Source: Lunularia cruciata (Eukaryota; Streptophyta; Marchantiopsida; Lunulariales; Lunulariaceae). From it: 64,000 bases of DNA. The notes below the pieces were generated by a model. It did no database searches. It saw nothing but the letters and a program-made list of their open reading frames with translations, and was not told the origin of the DNA. Both the position numbers and the translations under genes were made by a program. The stretch spans positions 54,045,034 to 54,109,033 of the forward strand of contig OX419762.1 of NCBI GenBank assembly GCA_948567375.1, written 5' to 3'. Within the stretch, counting starts at the first letter, position 1. Each line of letters begins with the position of its first letter. Shown here in pieces: positions 34,011-46,779 of the stretch.

Positions 34011-37000
34011 TGTGGTACTCACATTTTTGTTTTTTTTTTTGTTTTCATCCTATTTTGAAGAAAAGTGTACAAATAAAGTCGTATTGTACCTGTATGGCAT
34101 TGAAAGGCAAAGAATAGTTTCTTTGAGTTGTAACCCAAAGTAAAGTGACTTTGTGTCAAAAAACAAAGTACTCAAATTGGTCCTGTTAGTAGTCAACCCG
34201 ACGTAAGGAAACTTCATCTTAGGGTGATCAACCCAAGGCAAGGACAATATAACTTCTTTCCTTTGGGTTTGGACATTCAAGAAGGTACCGCACACAAAAA
34301 TGGATGGCCTATGAGCAGGGGAAATTGACATTGACAAGAGCATGCAAAAGGTGTGATTTCTTGGTAGAAGCTCAAAGTGAAGAGAGACTGAGGAGACGCG
34401 CCACTATAAGATTTGGGATTCAAACAAAGAGAGGAAGAATGACAAGTAATTTCCCATTGCCATTAAGAAATAATCCTGAGGGAGATTGTGGAAAAGGGAT
34501 TGTAGTAAGGGACACATTTGTGCATCAAGAGGAAGTCAAGATTGTCAGTTTGGGAATCGGGCAGAAGAGTTGTCAACAACCTGGAGTGGAGGAGAGTAAG
34601 ATGGGAGGTAGAAAGAAGAACTCAGAATTTGTAGTGAGAAATCATACAATTCTGAGGTTAGATATGATTGCCAGGATTGAAGTCTTCAGCAAGCTTTGGA
34701 TCACATTTCTGGCATGGAACTGGAACCTTAGCTTTCCAGGTTTCATGACCAAGATAATAAAGAGTAAGTGTCCAGATGGACCCAAGGCAGAAGGTAAGAG
34801 AGGAAATCTGGCTCGATGGATAGAGTCGGATTAGAGGTTAGTACTTGAAAGAGAGTCAGGTGAGGAGCAGGGAGCCACATTCTTGGAGAGAGGAGAAGTA
34901 GTTGAAGAAACCCAAGAAGTAAGAGACACCTTTTCTTCAAAATGCATGAAGAATAGATATAAGGTCAAGAGTTATAAGGATCTTGTGAGGAGATGCATTG
35001 TAGGAGCAATGATGACCATCTTCAAGCCGGAGCAAACCACTTATGTGATGAAAGACCAAGCAATGTTTTTCCATAAGATGTTTGCAAGGGGACCTATCAA
35101 TTGGGCAAAGTGCTTTCATCAGCGCATGAGATAGATGGTGTGGAATTTATGGGATAAGACACCTCCACACTACATTGTGCCATTTGTAGCCCATTTTTAC
35201 TTGGGATTGAATCTACTAAATGCGGTGGAGTGACACAAGATGGTATCGCATTTCCATCCCGACTTTAGGAGAGATGTTGATGCGGATGAGCAATAGTACA
35301 TTCTTCAAATTAGAAGCAGTGATGAGTACTATGCACAAATAGAGTAGAGTGTGAGATTGGCGGTGACTGCTCCAAAGTTGAAGAAGAAGAGTCAACCCGA
35401 AGAAGAAGTGAAGGCTACAAGACCACAAAAGACCAAGAAAGTGAACGTGAAGAAAGACATGGTGGTAATAGTGTCATCGGAACAAGAATCAGAAGGTGAG
35501 GCCAAGTACAACTCATAAGACTCAAAGAGAGAAGAGGAACCCAAACTCATGTTGCAAAGTGGTGAAGTGAGTAGTGAGAGTGAGGACGGGGTGGAGATGC
35601 AGCCGGTACCGGAGGGAGAAGAGGGAAAGCTAGACATGGTAGACAAAGATAACCAGAAAGAAGAAGAAGAAGTTCTAGAGAAACTAGAGGAGAAGATTAT
35701 CATCCAGAAAGGTATCAGATCAAGAAGAAGCATGATGCATGAGTCAGGGCCAAGTCAAAGGAGAGAAATGGAAAGTGAGAGTTTGGGGAGCGAGAAATCA
35801 ATTCCAATCAGATGACTCCGACTAAGAAAAAGAGTGTTAGGCAAAGAAGGGGTGAAGAAGGAGAAAAGCCCGTAAGAAGAAGGGAACCAGACTCAAGGGG
35901 TGGAGTATATGAGGGAGATTGTCTGCCCGTTGCTGATAAAGATGGAGAAGAAGAAGAAAGAAATGTAGTCAGAGTATCTTGAGGTAAAAACTGCTTTGTA
36001 GGTGCTAGAGCGGTTAGAAGTAGAAAAATCATAGTTGAAGGAGTGTATAACCCAAGGAGAGGAGCAAAAGGAGATACTATGAGTAGATGCAATAGTACAG
36101 AATCAGTTAATTGAAAATTTAAAGAGAGAAGTAGGGAGATAGGATAATATAACAGAATGTCATAGCTAGGGAAAGACATAGAGCTGAGTACAAAATCTCA
36201 AAGCAATAGTTTGTTGATTCTAGAATAGAAGTCATCTATGCTATGGCAAGGGTAGCAAAGAAGGAGCAAGAACTTGATAGAGTGATGCAAAGTGTAGAAG
36301 AGAAGAAGCAACTCTGGCAAAGAGAGTTAACAATGTGGTATAGAAAAGAAGAAAGATTGCAAGAACTACTTTGTAATCTAGAAGAGAAGATAGTGTAGAA
36401 AGAGAAGGAGAAGGAGAATGTGAAAGCCAAGTTTGAGGCAAAATTGGCAATATATTAAAAATACTGGCAAGCGGATAGGGAACATGAGAGAACTTGAGCC
36501 ATTGAAGGAGATAGTAGTGAAGATGAATGCAATGTTGAGTACTGAAGCTAGATAAGAGTTGAAGAAATGAGACTGCTTGAGTTAAGATTGTTGGTGCAAG
36601 AGATGAGGAGAAAAATATGAAGAATAAGGATTTGAATGCGTTACTAATTAGTCTCAAAACTTGTGTAGATAGGAAGATATTGGAAGTGGAAGACAATATC
36701 ACAATTTGATTAGATATAGTTAAGTTAGAAGTAGATAAATTCTGGAAGGATGTAAGAGTCAAACCTGAAGTAGAAGAGGTAGGAGTACAAATATCTTTGG
36801 AGTTGCCATTGGAGATATTAGAGAAGGATGGATTGGAGGAAGAAGATGTATGTAGATTGCCCATGGCGGGAGTTGTAGATCAAGGGGAAAAGGTTTTAGA
36901 ATTGGTAGAAGCGTTGGTAGTTATAAAACCTGAGGATAGAGTAGTAGGTGAAGTTACTTTGGGTTTGGAAGCCAAAGAAGAAGTAGACATCGGATTGGAG

Positions 37001-37803
37001 TAGCAATAGTTTTGAGATACGAACAAGTAGATATGAAGAGGTGCATCATCATTTTGGATCTACAAGTTGGTAAAGTTGTTAGGAAATGATATATTAGTTA
37101 GATAATTGTTGAAGAGCTTTGCCTATTTAAAGGAGGCATTTGCAGTATGTTGTTGTTCAGTGCTCATAATTCTAAGAATAGATAAAGCAAAGTGATGTGA
37201 AGCAATGCTTGTTGCTTGAGCTTAATTCTAAGTATCAACGTTGTGTTTGTGTTTGTGAGTGTGGAGAATTTTGAAGTGCAAGTTAGTGTGTTTGTTGGAT
37301 ATTGGATGTTGGATTCCGTAGCTTTGATCTTCATTCTATGTGTTTGATCCTGAGTGAAGTGCAATCAGAGCAATGCCTTGATAGATCTGAGAGGAATTGT
37401 AGTGTTGGTAGTATTCTGGATTGGTGAGTATAGCATAGTATTAATGTGAAGCAATTTAGATTGAGGAAGTTGTGCCTTTAGTGGAGTGGTAGAACACAAT
37501 TCTAAGGTGAAGTCGTTTTGCAATGAAATGTTATTTTTGGGGGAGACTGAATCATCACAATCAAGATTGTTTGGACAGATTTGATGAATTTGTGATTAAG
37601 AAGTATTAATTTGTGACAAGACCGTGAGCAGTGCTTGTTACTCTCTTCTAGGTGTTGTTTCTACCTAAGAGATTAAAGACACAACCAAGAAGAACTAATT
37701 TGGTTACTTTGCTTTGTATTTGGACATTTTTGAATTGTATCTCTACGGGAACAAATTTTACTTACTCGATTATTGAAAAAGTGATATTTGTCGGGTTGTC
37801 ACA
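34011..37803 (+). mobile_element. 3.8-kb insertion in copia RT, TG...CA ends and 5-bp target duplication
   Basis: The host frame is cut at ...gctagTCAAG and resumes at TCAAGttacct (TCAAG at 34006-34010 and 37804-37808). The insert starts TGTGGTACTC and ends GGTTGTCACA. TG...CA ends with a 5-bp duplication are the hallmark of LTR-element integration, yet the two ends are not repeats of one another. Near the right end there is a TATA-like cctatttaaagg (about 37120) and a purine-rich gggggaga (about 37539-37546), as expected before a 3' LTR. It is probably a non-autonomous LTR element with a lost or strongly changed LTR. Confidence 0.7.
34304..36170 (+). pseudogene. Unrecognised long reading frame inside the 3.8-kb insertion
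   Basis: A single frame (no frame change seen) runs from about 34304 past 36100, broken only by nonsense codons (for example after 34834, 35134 and 35815), each one transition away from Gln, Arg or Trp. The first part is basic. The middle has a folded-looking segment around 34985-35225 (motifs such as Y-V-M-K-D-Q-A-M-F-F and I-V-P-F-V-A-H-F-Y-L-G). The rest is rich in Glu and Lys and looks like coiled coil. Coding-like sequence continues to about 37000. I do not recognise the protein; it shows no RT, integrase or protease motif. A gag-like or accessory protein of a non-autonomous element is the likeliest reading. Confidence 0.5.
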
Positions 37804-39250
37804 TCAAGTTACCTAAGGATCAACAAGTGATAGATTGCAAGTGGATCTAGAAGTTGAAGGAGGATCATAAGGAGGGATCAAAGATCTACAAGGCTAGGTT
37901 GGTAGCAAAGGGGTTCACTCAAGAGAAGGGGGTGGACTACAATGAGGTCTTTTCTCCTTTTGCAAAGTATTCTACAATACGTCTATTATGTATGCTTGTT
38001 GCATTATTTGGTCTTACTTTAGATCAAATGGATGTTGTCACGGCATTTCTCTATGCCACCTTGGATGAAAGGATCTTCATAAGACAACTTGTGGGGTTTG
38101 TGAAGAAAGGCCAAGAGGACAAGGTATGCAGATTGTTGAAGTCCTTGTATGGATTAAAGCAAGCACCTCACCAATAGAACAAGAGGTTTGATGTGTTTAT
38201 GCACGCTCAAGGTTTCGGTAGGAGTTTAATTGATCCTTGTGTGTACATGAAACCTGTGAGTAATAAGACCTTTGGTTTTATTATTCTTGTGCTATATGTG
38301 GATGACATGTTGATAGCTACCAAGGATAGATCTGAGGTGAACAAGCTCAAGGTGCTCTTGAGTTTGGAGTTCAAGATGAAGGATCTAGGGTTGGCCACAA
38401 GGATATTAGGCATAGAGATCAAGAGGAACTTGTGCACTGGTCAGGTATGGTTGACGTAGGGAAAATATGCTAGGAAGGTACTTGTTAGGTTCAACATGGA
38501 GAACTATAAACCAATAAGTACTCATCTAGCTTCTCATTTCAAGCTTTCAGCGACATGTTGTCCTACATATGCCATGGAGAAGGTTGTTGATGGCTAACAT
38601 TCCTTATGAGAATGTTGTTGGGACTCTCATGTACTTGATGACTTGCACTAGACCTAATCTTGCCCTAGCACTAGGTAAGATGTGTAGGGATATGTCAAAT
38701 CCAGGAAGGACACATTGGGAAGTGGTTAAGTGGATTCCCAGGTATTTGAGAGGTACACCAGACTATGGGCTCTTATTTGATAGAAGATCAATGAATGCCA
38801 TATCATTAGATGGTTATGTAGATGTAGAATATGGACAAGATCTGGTCAAGCAGAGATCAATAATGGGGTATGTATTCACACTTGGTGGTGTGTATTAGTT
38901 GGAGATCTACCTTGTAGAAGTGTGTGCACAATCTACTACAAAAGTTGAGTATGTGGCAGCAGCGGAAGCAGCAAAGGAGGCAATTTGGTTGGATAGACTT
39001 GTTGCTGAGATGAGGCTAATGCATGGTAATGTAATGCTTCACTGTGACAGTCAAAGTGCTTTACACTTAGCTAAAAGTCAGGTGATGGATAGTAGGGTTA
39101 AGCATATAGACATCAGATATCACTTTCTTAGGCAAGTTGTGTTTGAGAAAAGAATTTGATCTAGTCAAGATTGATGGTAAGCTCAACCCGGCTGATACCT
39201 TTACCAAAGTCATACCTTTAGAAAGTTTCTCTAGGCATCGTGCCACCCTG
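37804..39250 (+). pseudogene. Reverse transcriptase and RNase H of the copia element
   Basis: RT includes K-A-R-L-V-A-K-G-F-T-Q (about 37890), Q-M-D-V-V-T-A-F-L (about 38027), L-K-S-L-Y-G-L-K-Q-A-P (about 38140) and an intact Y-V-D-D box (codons about 38295-38306). RNase H runs to about 39160 with K-V-E-Y-V-A-A-A-E-A and C-D-S-Q-S-A-L-H-L-A. Stops at about 37848, 38176 and 38457 and a frame change near 38470-38590 make it non-functional. Confidence 0.88.
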
Positions 39251-39458
39251 CAGGTTGTAGCATGAGTAGGATGACCTAGCATTAGTGGTGACCTTGGCTA
39301 TTTTGGTTACTCTATCCCTATATGGGCTACGGTTATAAGTTCTAGTTTATCCTAGTTTGAAGGAAGGGTCAAGTGATTGGTTTTCTGTCTAGAACTTCTC
39401 ATTGAGTGATAAGTTGTTGTAAGGTTACTAACCCCAAGATAGGAGTCAAGGGGGAGAT

Positions 39459-39880
39459 TGTTAGGTTTTACTCTGATGTCTAGGGGTTAGGTTGGATTTG
39501 TGAGCAGACTTTGATATGGTGAGGAAGATCTGAGTGACTGAAGAGGTCTTTACTCAAAAAAATTAGCATGAGGCCGAGGGAGTAAAGTTGGTGTTGAATG
39601 CTTCCCGTGGACGTAGCCTCACATCGATGTGAATCACATACCTTATGTGTAATGGATAAGTACTCTAGCAATATGTTTGATGAGAGAAGGTTTTTGTAAA
39701 TTCTCGTTTATTCTCAGCAAAGATTTGTTGGTGGTGTATATTGAGTTTTGAGTGTTCAGATCTAAGTCTTGATTATAGTTGTGATCAACTGATTATAAGA
39801 GAAGTGAAGGGAGAATCAAGTGTAGTATAATTGGTGTTCGTGGTGTTTCTAGACCTAGTGGATTGCTGGTACTTTTGATC
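39459..39880 (+). repeat. 3' LTR of the copia element (end approximate)
   Basis: A polypurine tract (aagggggagat, about 39448-39458) is directly followed by TGTTAGGTTTTACTC, a typical copia LTR start. The far end is not certain because no second copy is present for comparison. Confidence 0.65.
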
Positions 39881-39945
39881 ATGGTCTTTGATTTCTTTGA
39901 GAGTGAACATGAGCAAAAGTGTTGAATATGAATATGTAATATTGA

Positions 39946-40014
39946 GTTATTATTATTATTGAGTTATGTAATATATTATTATTATTATGTTATTATATAT
40001 TATTATTGAGTTAT
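39946..40014. repeat. TTA/TAT microsatellite
   Basis: Imperfect array of tta units, including two copies of tattattattgagttat-type sequence, just beyond the copia 3' LTR. Confidence 0.8.
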
Positions 40015-42131
40015 ACAATATTGAGCCAAATGAAAGTTTACCGTTAAAGATAAGCAACAAAGGACTTTGTGTATCAAAAAAATTACCTTATTTCTCACTT
40101 TGACAAGAAATTTGCAAAAAGACTAAAAAATCTAGCAAAAATTCATATGTGCATTTAGCAAAGATATGTGCTCATTTTATCAAACTAAATGGTTGCTTCA
40201 TGTGTGATCTAGACATCAAATTACTTTAACCCAAATTAAGTGCAATCTTGCTTACTATCTATCAAAATCCAACTTTTTGTAAACATATGGATCACCATTT
40301 ATGCTTACTTCAAAATTTGCTTCATTAATAGGTTAGCTAAAGCTTAATTACCCCAAGTAAGACTAGCTGAATTTAAAGTAGCCTCAAAAGCCTAGCTAAA
40401 TTATAAAATATTTTAGCTTAGCTAAAGTATTGTTGAGTAGTACAAAATGTATATAATTAATTTTTAAGAGATATGCTAATTTTACTTTACCTTTAGCAAA
40501 TTGGATGATATGTCTCCATAATGATTATGATACTATAAGATACTCTCTCATTTGTATAGTATGTTATAACAAAACTAAGCAAGAAATGATTCTAGATTAT
40601 TTATACAAGTGGGTGGATGTATATAGATATTTTGGCCAAATTGTGATTTATTAGATTTTTATTAAATGTATTAGAATTTATATTATTACTAATTATCAAT
40701 ATAATTTGATAAAAGTAAATCCTTTCATGAAGGAATAATATAATAAAATTATATTTTAATCACATAAGTATGAATAAATCTTAAATTAAAACTACATGTG
40801 AACATAAATAATATAGAAAAATAAAATATGATCAAATTGAGGTATCTTAGACTAGAAACCATGTACAAAGCAGTAAGAAGATTACTCTTAAGGAAGAAAA
40901 TTAAGGAATTAATGTTAAATTTTATAGGTTTGGAACTCACCTTATCAAATATATTTTTGTTTTCAAGATCTAGATAAACAATAGGGGACAAATTTGGAGT
41001 CTAAAAGTGTACATCCTTATAAAAGTACTAGATTATTACTCTTGAGGAATAAATTAGAAAATTAGAATTAGAATTTTATAAATGTGTTGTCTAAAGGTGT
41101 GAATCATTATAAATTTTAGCATTAATATGCTCTATAAACACTTTAGATTCTATGGTGGAATAACTACACAAATTCTTTTCATTTTGGAATAGAACTTTTG
41201 TAGCTTATTTAATTATAGGTGATTTAACTCATATATATAACATCTTCAAAAGACACTAATCATTTGAAGATGATAGAAAACTCTTTGAATTATGATTTAG
41301 TGAGACCAATATTTAAAATTTCTATAAAAGAATGTAATATTTATGTAGAAAGGAAAACTTTGGTTTCTTTGTTTAGCCTACTTTGGAGTTTTGGAGTCCA
41401 AAAGCATACAAATCAAGGACTAAGTTATCCTATAATACTTGGTAAAAAAAATTTTATACTTAATCTTTACCTTGGATACATCTTTCATGGATGAGCAAAA
41501 TCTATGTAATGCTAGAGCAAGGCTAGTATGAACACCAAACCTGACCTGCATCTTAGTGGATTCGGATCCACATCCATTAGGTGAAACTTGAGTCTAAATA
41601 TAATCTGTATTACCATCTTGATCATGTTCATAATCAAATCTTGAATTGGAAGATTAAAATTACATCTTAAACTTCCTAATTTGTCTTAGGATTTCTTTAA
41701 ATATAAATTCTGCAATATATTTGGTAGCAAGTGCTAAGATTGCAGATATATGTAAAGTTTGGAGCAAAAAGAAAACTCAAAAACTAACCTTATTAATTAT
41801 TATTATCAATTACCTTCATGAGATTGGCCTCCAAAATAATTAGGCCTAAACCTTTGAAATTTCATAGTATTTCCTTAAATCCTTCTTAATATGTTTTCTA
41901 ATTTCCTAATTTTTGAATTTCTTCTTGATAGGTGGTGGTTATCATCATATGATTTACCATCTCTTGTATGGTATACCTAAAAAGAATATAGATTACTCAT
42001 TGGATTTTCTAAGAAGCAACTCAAACTCACACTCAAACTGATTGTTAGCTTATGGTCCATGGAAAGCCTAACAATTAAAGTAAAGACAAGTAAAATTTTA
42101 CTAATAAAAAGGATTTTTTTAAATAGAAACT

Positions 42132-42133
42132 AA

Positions 42134-42217
<84 letters not shown>
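42132..42217. repeat. (AT)n microsatellite
   Basis: About 86 bases of AT dinucleotide with one ac interruption near 42151. Confidence 0.95.
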
Positions 42218-42220
<3 letters not shown>

Positions 42221-42396
42221 TTATGTATCATGATACTATTAGCTTAAGAAGGTTTAAACAAACACCAAGCCCCAAGGATTAAACTAAACATAATTAAAAA
42301 CTTGTTAATCCTTAAAAATAAGTAATGATGTATTGAATAAAGGTCTTTCTTGTCAAATACTAAAGAAAGCTCTAATTGATATTATTGAGTTCCAAG

Positions 42397-42400
<4 letters not shown>

Positions 42401-42452
<52 letters not shown>
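42401..42452. repeat. (AT)n microsatellite
   Basis: About 52 bases of uninterrupted TA/AT dinucleotide. Confidence 0.95.
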
Positions 42453-42454
<2 letters not shown>

Positions 42455-44127
42455 CAGGACATATGCATAATATGGTGATATAATAACAATATGAATATGG
42501 GCCTTCTTAGATATTACTAGTTACTTTACTACATAAATTTAAGTATATACAATTAAGATTAGTAGAGTGCATATAGACATAAATTGTATAAATTTTCCTT
42601 AGATTTCTAAAGTTGATAATATTAAAAGATGTGTACAAGAAATATACTACATAGATAATTATGTTCCTCCAAATGTTAGAAAATTGACTAATTATATGTC
42701 AAAAAGGTCTATATGGTATTTTATTCAATTACAAAATTTACCTCTAAGGAAAGTAGAAATTTAAATTATGAGTTAAAAGTTGCAATTGGATTACTTGAAA
42801 ATTATATCCAAACATTTTGATAAGTTGATGAACTCTTCACTTTGAGAAAGAAATATAATCTAAATATAACTATATAACTCTTACTTTATTACACATATAT
42901 CTATCTACTAACTTGATTCTACTGATTGGTGGAAATTCTTAAAAGATCTTAACTATTCTTTTCTGGAAATATTTAATTGGAAAACCAATCTAAAATAAAT
43001 TAGATTGAGTGCGCATATTAAAATCTTAGGATTTAAATCATATGTACAATCAGGATATAAATTATACTTCTATAGCTATATTTTTTATTTTAGAGATTTG
43101 CAATCCAAGTGAAGATTTTAGATTATAAGCAATAAATATAGGGTATTGTTAAAACTACCTTTTAATTTTGTTAAAATGACACACCTTTGACCAACTTAGT
43201 TTGTAGCAACGTAAATCACAATGACTTTTGTATGAGTTGTTATATCAATTATGTGAAGATCACAAACTATAAATGGCTAGGGTGGGTCATTTTAGCAAAG
43301 TATATCATATGTATTATATATAAAAAATTAACTTTAGTTGAAGCTACACACTTGATTTTTCTTATGCATAAAAATATCATAAATTAATGTCTTCATGATG
43401 ATTGCCAACTATACATACTATGAAGAACGAGAGAGGAGAGAGAGAGATTGGATAAAATTAAGAATAAAGAGATATCTAACCATAAAAGATATAGGAATTC
43501 TAAGTCAATATTAGCACATTGAACCTAACTTTCTTTTAGAAATGACTTTTATTAAAATTCTCAATCATTAAATTTTGTTTATTATCTAAATTTAGATCAT
43601 AAACTCAAAATTTTCTTAAACAAAAAGTTATCAATATGAAACCTCAATTTAGACTATCTTAAAATCTATACAAAAACCATTTAAGTTCAGAAATTATTCA
43701 ACCTAAATTATGAGCATTAAATGAGATTTGATATTCATTCATCACATATAAAATAAGAAATCAAAAGTAATCAAAAACTATGCAAAGTCAAAAGACCTGA
43801 CCTCCTAGCATTTATCCTACTTAAATTGCACTTTGAGACATCCATAACTTTCAGTTAATTATAACATCTCTCATCAACTTCATAATTTGATATGATTAAA
43901 TTTGATAAAATTAGAATCTCAAGGTCATTTAAGAAACATTGAGATTTTAAAATTTTAAAATATTGTTGAAAAAATTAGGTAAATAATTCTACATGTTATA
44001 TCATCATAGGGATCTAACTAATATTTCTTCAAAAAAATTTATTCAATAATATTATGGCAAAGTCTAAAAACTAACTTTGAATTCATGGTAAGGGGTAATA
44101 ATTACAACACTATGTGGAGATTATTTA

Positions 44128-44549
44128 GTGAGTTTTGCAAATCTCACAAACAAATAAAAAAACCTAGCCTCACTTGACTTTATATTAAGTTTGCTAAAGA
44201 AACATCTTGTTGCCTAGAGTAAACTTTTCATCCAGATAAAACTTCTTGCAATCATCCACACTTTAAAATCTGCCATCAATTATCATCATCACATTCCCTT
44301 GAACATACTCATAGCAACCTTGAGTTTGAATCCAATTTTGTGAGTTTTGAAAATCTCACAAACACATAAGAAAAACTAGCCTCAAATGAGTTTACAATGA
44401 GTTTGCTCAAGAAACATATTGTTTCCTAGATTATACTTTTCATCCATATCAAACTTATCATATTCATCCAAACTTTAAAATCTGCCATAGATTATTGGCA
44501 TATTCCCTTGAACATGCTCATTGCAACCTTGAGTTTGACACCAATTTAA
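44128..44549 (+). repeat. ~212-bp tandem duplication with palindromic start
   Basis: Two diverged copies start at 44128 and 44340. Each opens with gtgagttttg-aaatctcac, an imperfect palindrome, and ends with gcaaccttgagtttga-ccaattt. Internal landmarks such as ctttaaaatctgccat and attcccttgaacat occur at matching positions. Non-coding. Confidence 0.8.
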
Positions 44550-45229
44550 TTGTATAAATTTTGTTCCATCACATTAGTATCTCGTGAGATTGAGAAAAAC
44601 TCAAGTTTAATTTACAGATGATGGTAATAGATATTTAAGATCCATAAGGGATACATAAGTGTATGTATATTATGAGCAATATATCTTTAACTACAATCAA
44701 CTATGTTTGTGTATATATATAGTTGGGAACTAAGGCGTGTCGCACACATCCCTTCACGACCAGATTGGTGACCTTGTGAGTGATCAAACCATGAGACACT
44801 AAAGCAAGGGGATTATGATAGCATGATAAATTAAGCGGCTAGTTTTTTAAATTAAGAGAAATCAATTTGCCAATAGTGAATTTCATTCACACAACTAACA
44901 AAAATTAATCATGTGGAGAACTTGACCACTGTACAAACATGAGAATAATAGAGATCAAGGTAACCATCAATAGTCTCAATTACCTCAAGCCTTCACAATT
45001 GCAAAGTACAACAAACTTTAGGAAATATTGAAGACGTTTATAGGTAGTAATAGTATGGTATATTAGTGGATTGGGACCACTCTTAGCAAAAAGGATTAAG
45101 AAAGTGCAATATGCAAGATTTTAGGTGAATATGAGAAATCAAGTGTATGAAGTCAAGCAAGACATTAGGGTGCCCATAGGTAATTTGGGTGAGCTTGGAG
45201 ATTTGTATCTATGCATAAAAATCCAAGGT

Positions 45230-45364
45230 GGAGATTTCTTCAGGAGAGTCCACTTTGCTATATAATACAATCAAGGTGCTCCTTTAGGGCATTGGAGATT
45301 GAGTGAAAAGCTTTGTGTTTTCTCATTTGTTTCTCTTAACGTCTCCAATCCTTGAAAGATTACA
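45230..45364 (+). repeat. Diverged family-B-like LTR end
   Basis: Shares with family-B LTRs the tatataata box, aaggtgctcc, agggcat, tgtgttttctc and a GATTACA-type terminus ending at 45364. The LTR start and primer-binding site were not recognised. Sequence after it (45400-45640) is coding-like but unassigned. Confidence 0.5.
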
Positions 45365-46779
45365 AGTGGCTCCCATAAGAGATTTCAAGGCCAAAAGTGG
45401 GTTTTTTGGTGAATTTTGGGATATCACACGAGCATTTTGGCGGTGCGACTATGGATTTACCATGGACTAGAGGACTCCTTTGTTAGAGCAGCCTTTGGAG
45501 CCCATTGTAGGACCCACCTTTGTAGATTATAATTGTACGCAATTGGGAGCCACGGCCAACCACTACTAGCATTGACAAGGAGTTGTACCTGCTTGTTGAC
45601 TAGATATTGGAGGTAGAGTGAGATCTTAGAGGTTGCAAATATGCACTTCTCACCTCACTTAGTTGCTTCCTATTTATTTGACATTTGAGACCTTATTAAG
45701 GCTTAAGATTCCCACACTTATGATGCCATAATATACTACTATTATGCCTAAGTATTGGCATCTCTGACTTTGTATGCATGATTTTACTTTTTTGTTTGTT
45801 TATGTCCAACTTTGATTCTTCTTACATGAAGTTTTGTATAATTTTTTGTCCCTTTCTTATTATCTCTTTTGTGTTTGGACACATAGCATTTTTCTTTTAT
45901 ATCTTGCACTTTTGGGATGATATTCTTTATCCTCTTTGGGATGTACACACTTTCAATAGCATATCACCTCATGCTTCTCCTTCATTCCTTGGCATGAGGC
46001 CATAAAAGGACTATCTTAGGTGTAACTCCTTATCTAGCACCCTAAATCCCATATGTGAAACCATGACCCTTAGATCATCTTTTTCAACATACATCCATAG
46101 TTGTCAAGGTTTATCCAAATAGATTCCCTTATATCCCCAAGTCACGTACTTCTCTTACACCACCCAATGGGCGTTATAGGTGATGATTCCCTTGTGGAGG
46201 ATATCCCACCACTTTACCTTCTATCCTACATCCTCATGTTATGGATCCTCCACACCTCAACCTCACATCCTCCTTCTATCCCTACCACTCCGCCTCCCCT
46301 ATAAGATCATTCTCTTGCACAAGTCACTCAACACATCCATATATCCTACTCCATTAGTGTCATACATAGTCTTGTCTAGATTGTTCATGGTTTGGGATTG
46401 GCTTAGCTCAACATAGAGGGAGATCTTGATGCTTGCATATGCAAGTGCAAGCCACCACTATTCCTCCTTCCTAGATCCCATCCGTACTCCAATAGTATCT
46501 CTCCAAGCTCCTCCAAACTTGTATTCTTGGTTATACTCTTTGGACTTAATCTAAGCATTTGTACTAGGTTTGCCTTGCCCGCAATGTACACTCAAATCCC
46601 CATGCCTTTTACATCTTCTTGTTGGCTCCACACTCTCTCTTCTATTGTGTGTTATTTTGTCAAATGAGACAATGACAATGGCTGAGATGTCTCTACTTGG
46701 AATTTATTTGCCCTCTTTCTCTAGTTTATATTAGTGTATATATATATTATATTACTCCTTCTAGCCCATGGAGGTGTTT

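Larger units (their letters stand above)
31120..39880 (+). mobile_element. Ty1/copia element, decayed, 5' end not found
   Basis: Order gag - protease - integrase - RT - RNase H, the copia arrangement, followed by a polypurine tract and a 3' LTR starting at 39459. It is interrupted by a 3793-bp insertion (34011-37803) and carries a 287-bp tandem duplication between integrase and RT. No matching 5' LTR or primer-binding site is visible upstream of gag, so it is probably 5'-truncated. The 3' LTR end near 39880 is approximate. Confidence 0.85.
40015..44127. other. AT-rich non-coding stretch
   Basis: Strongly AT-rich with no coding signal. Open frames are short and occur by chance. A small GC-richer patch at about 41530-41585 contains gtggattcggatccacatcc. 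I see no recognisable transposon domain. Confidence 0.55.

Noticed and set aside
35392-36864. Long minus-strand open frames rich in Ser, Leu and Phe
   Set aside because: They mirror the Glu/Lys-rich plus-strand frame of the 3.8-kb insertion; the purine bias removes stops on the complementary strand.
34011-37803. Possible DNA transposon
   Set aside because: The first four bases mirror the last four (TGTG/CACA) but no longer terminal inverted repeat exists, the 5-bp duplication and TG...CA ends fit LTR elements better, and no transposase motif is seen.
42132-42452. AT arrays as a possible origin, centromere or matrix-attachment signal
   Set aside because: Simple dinucleotide repeats in an AT-rich stretch; nothing further supports a functional claim.
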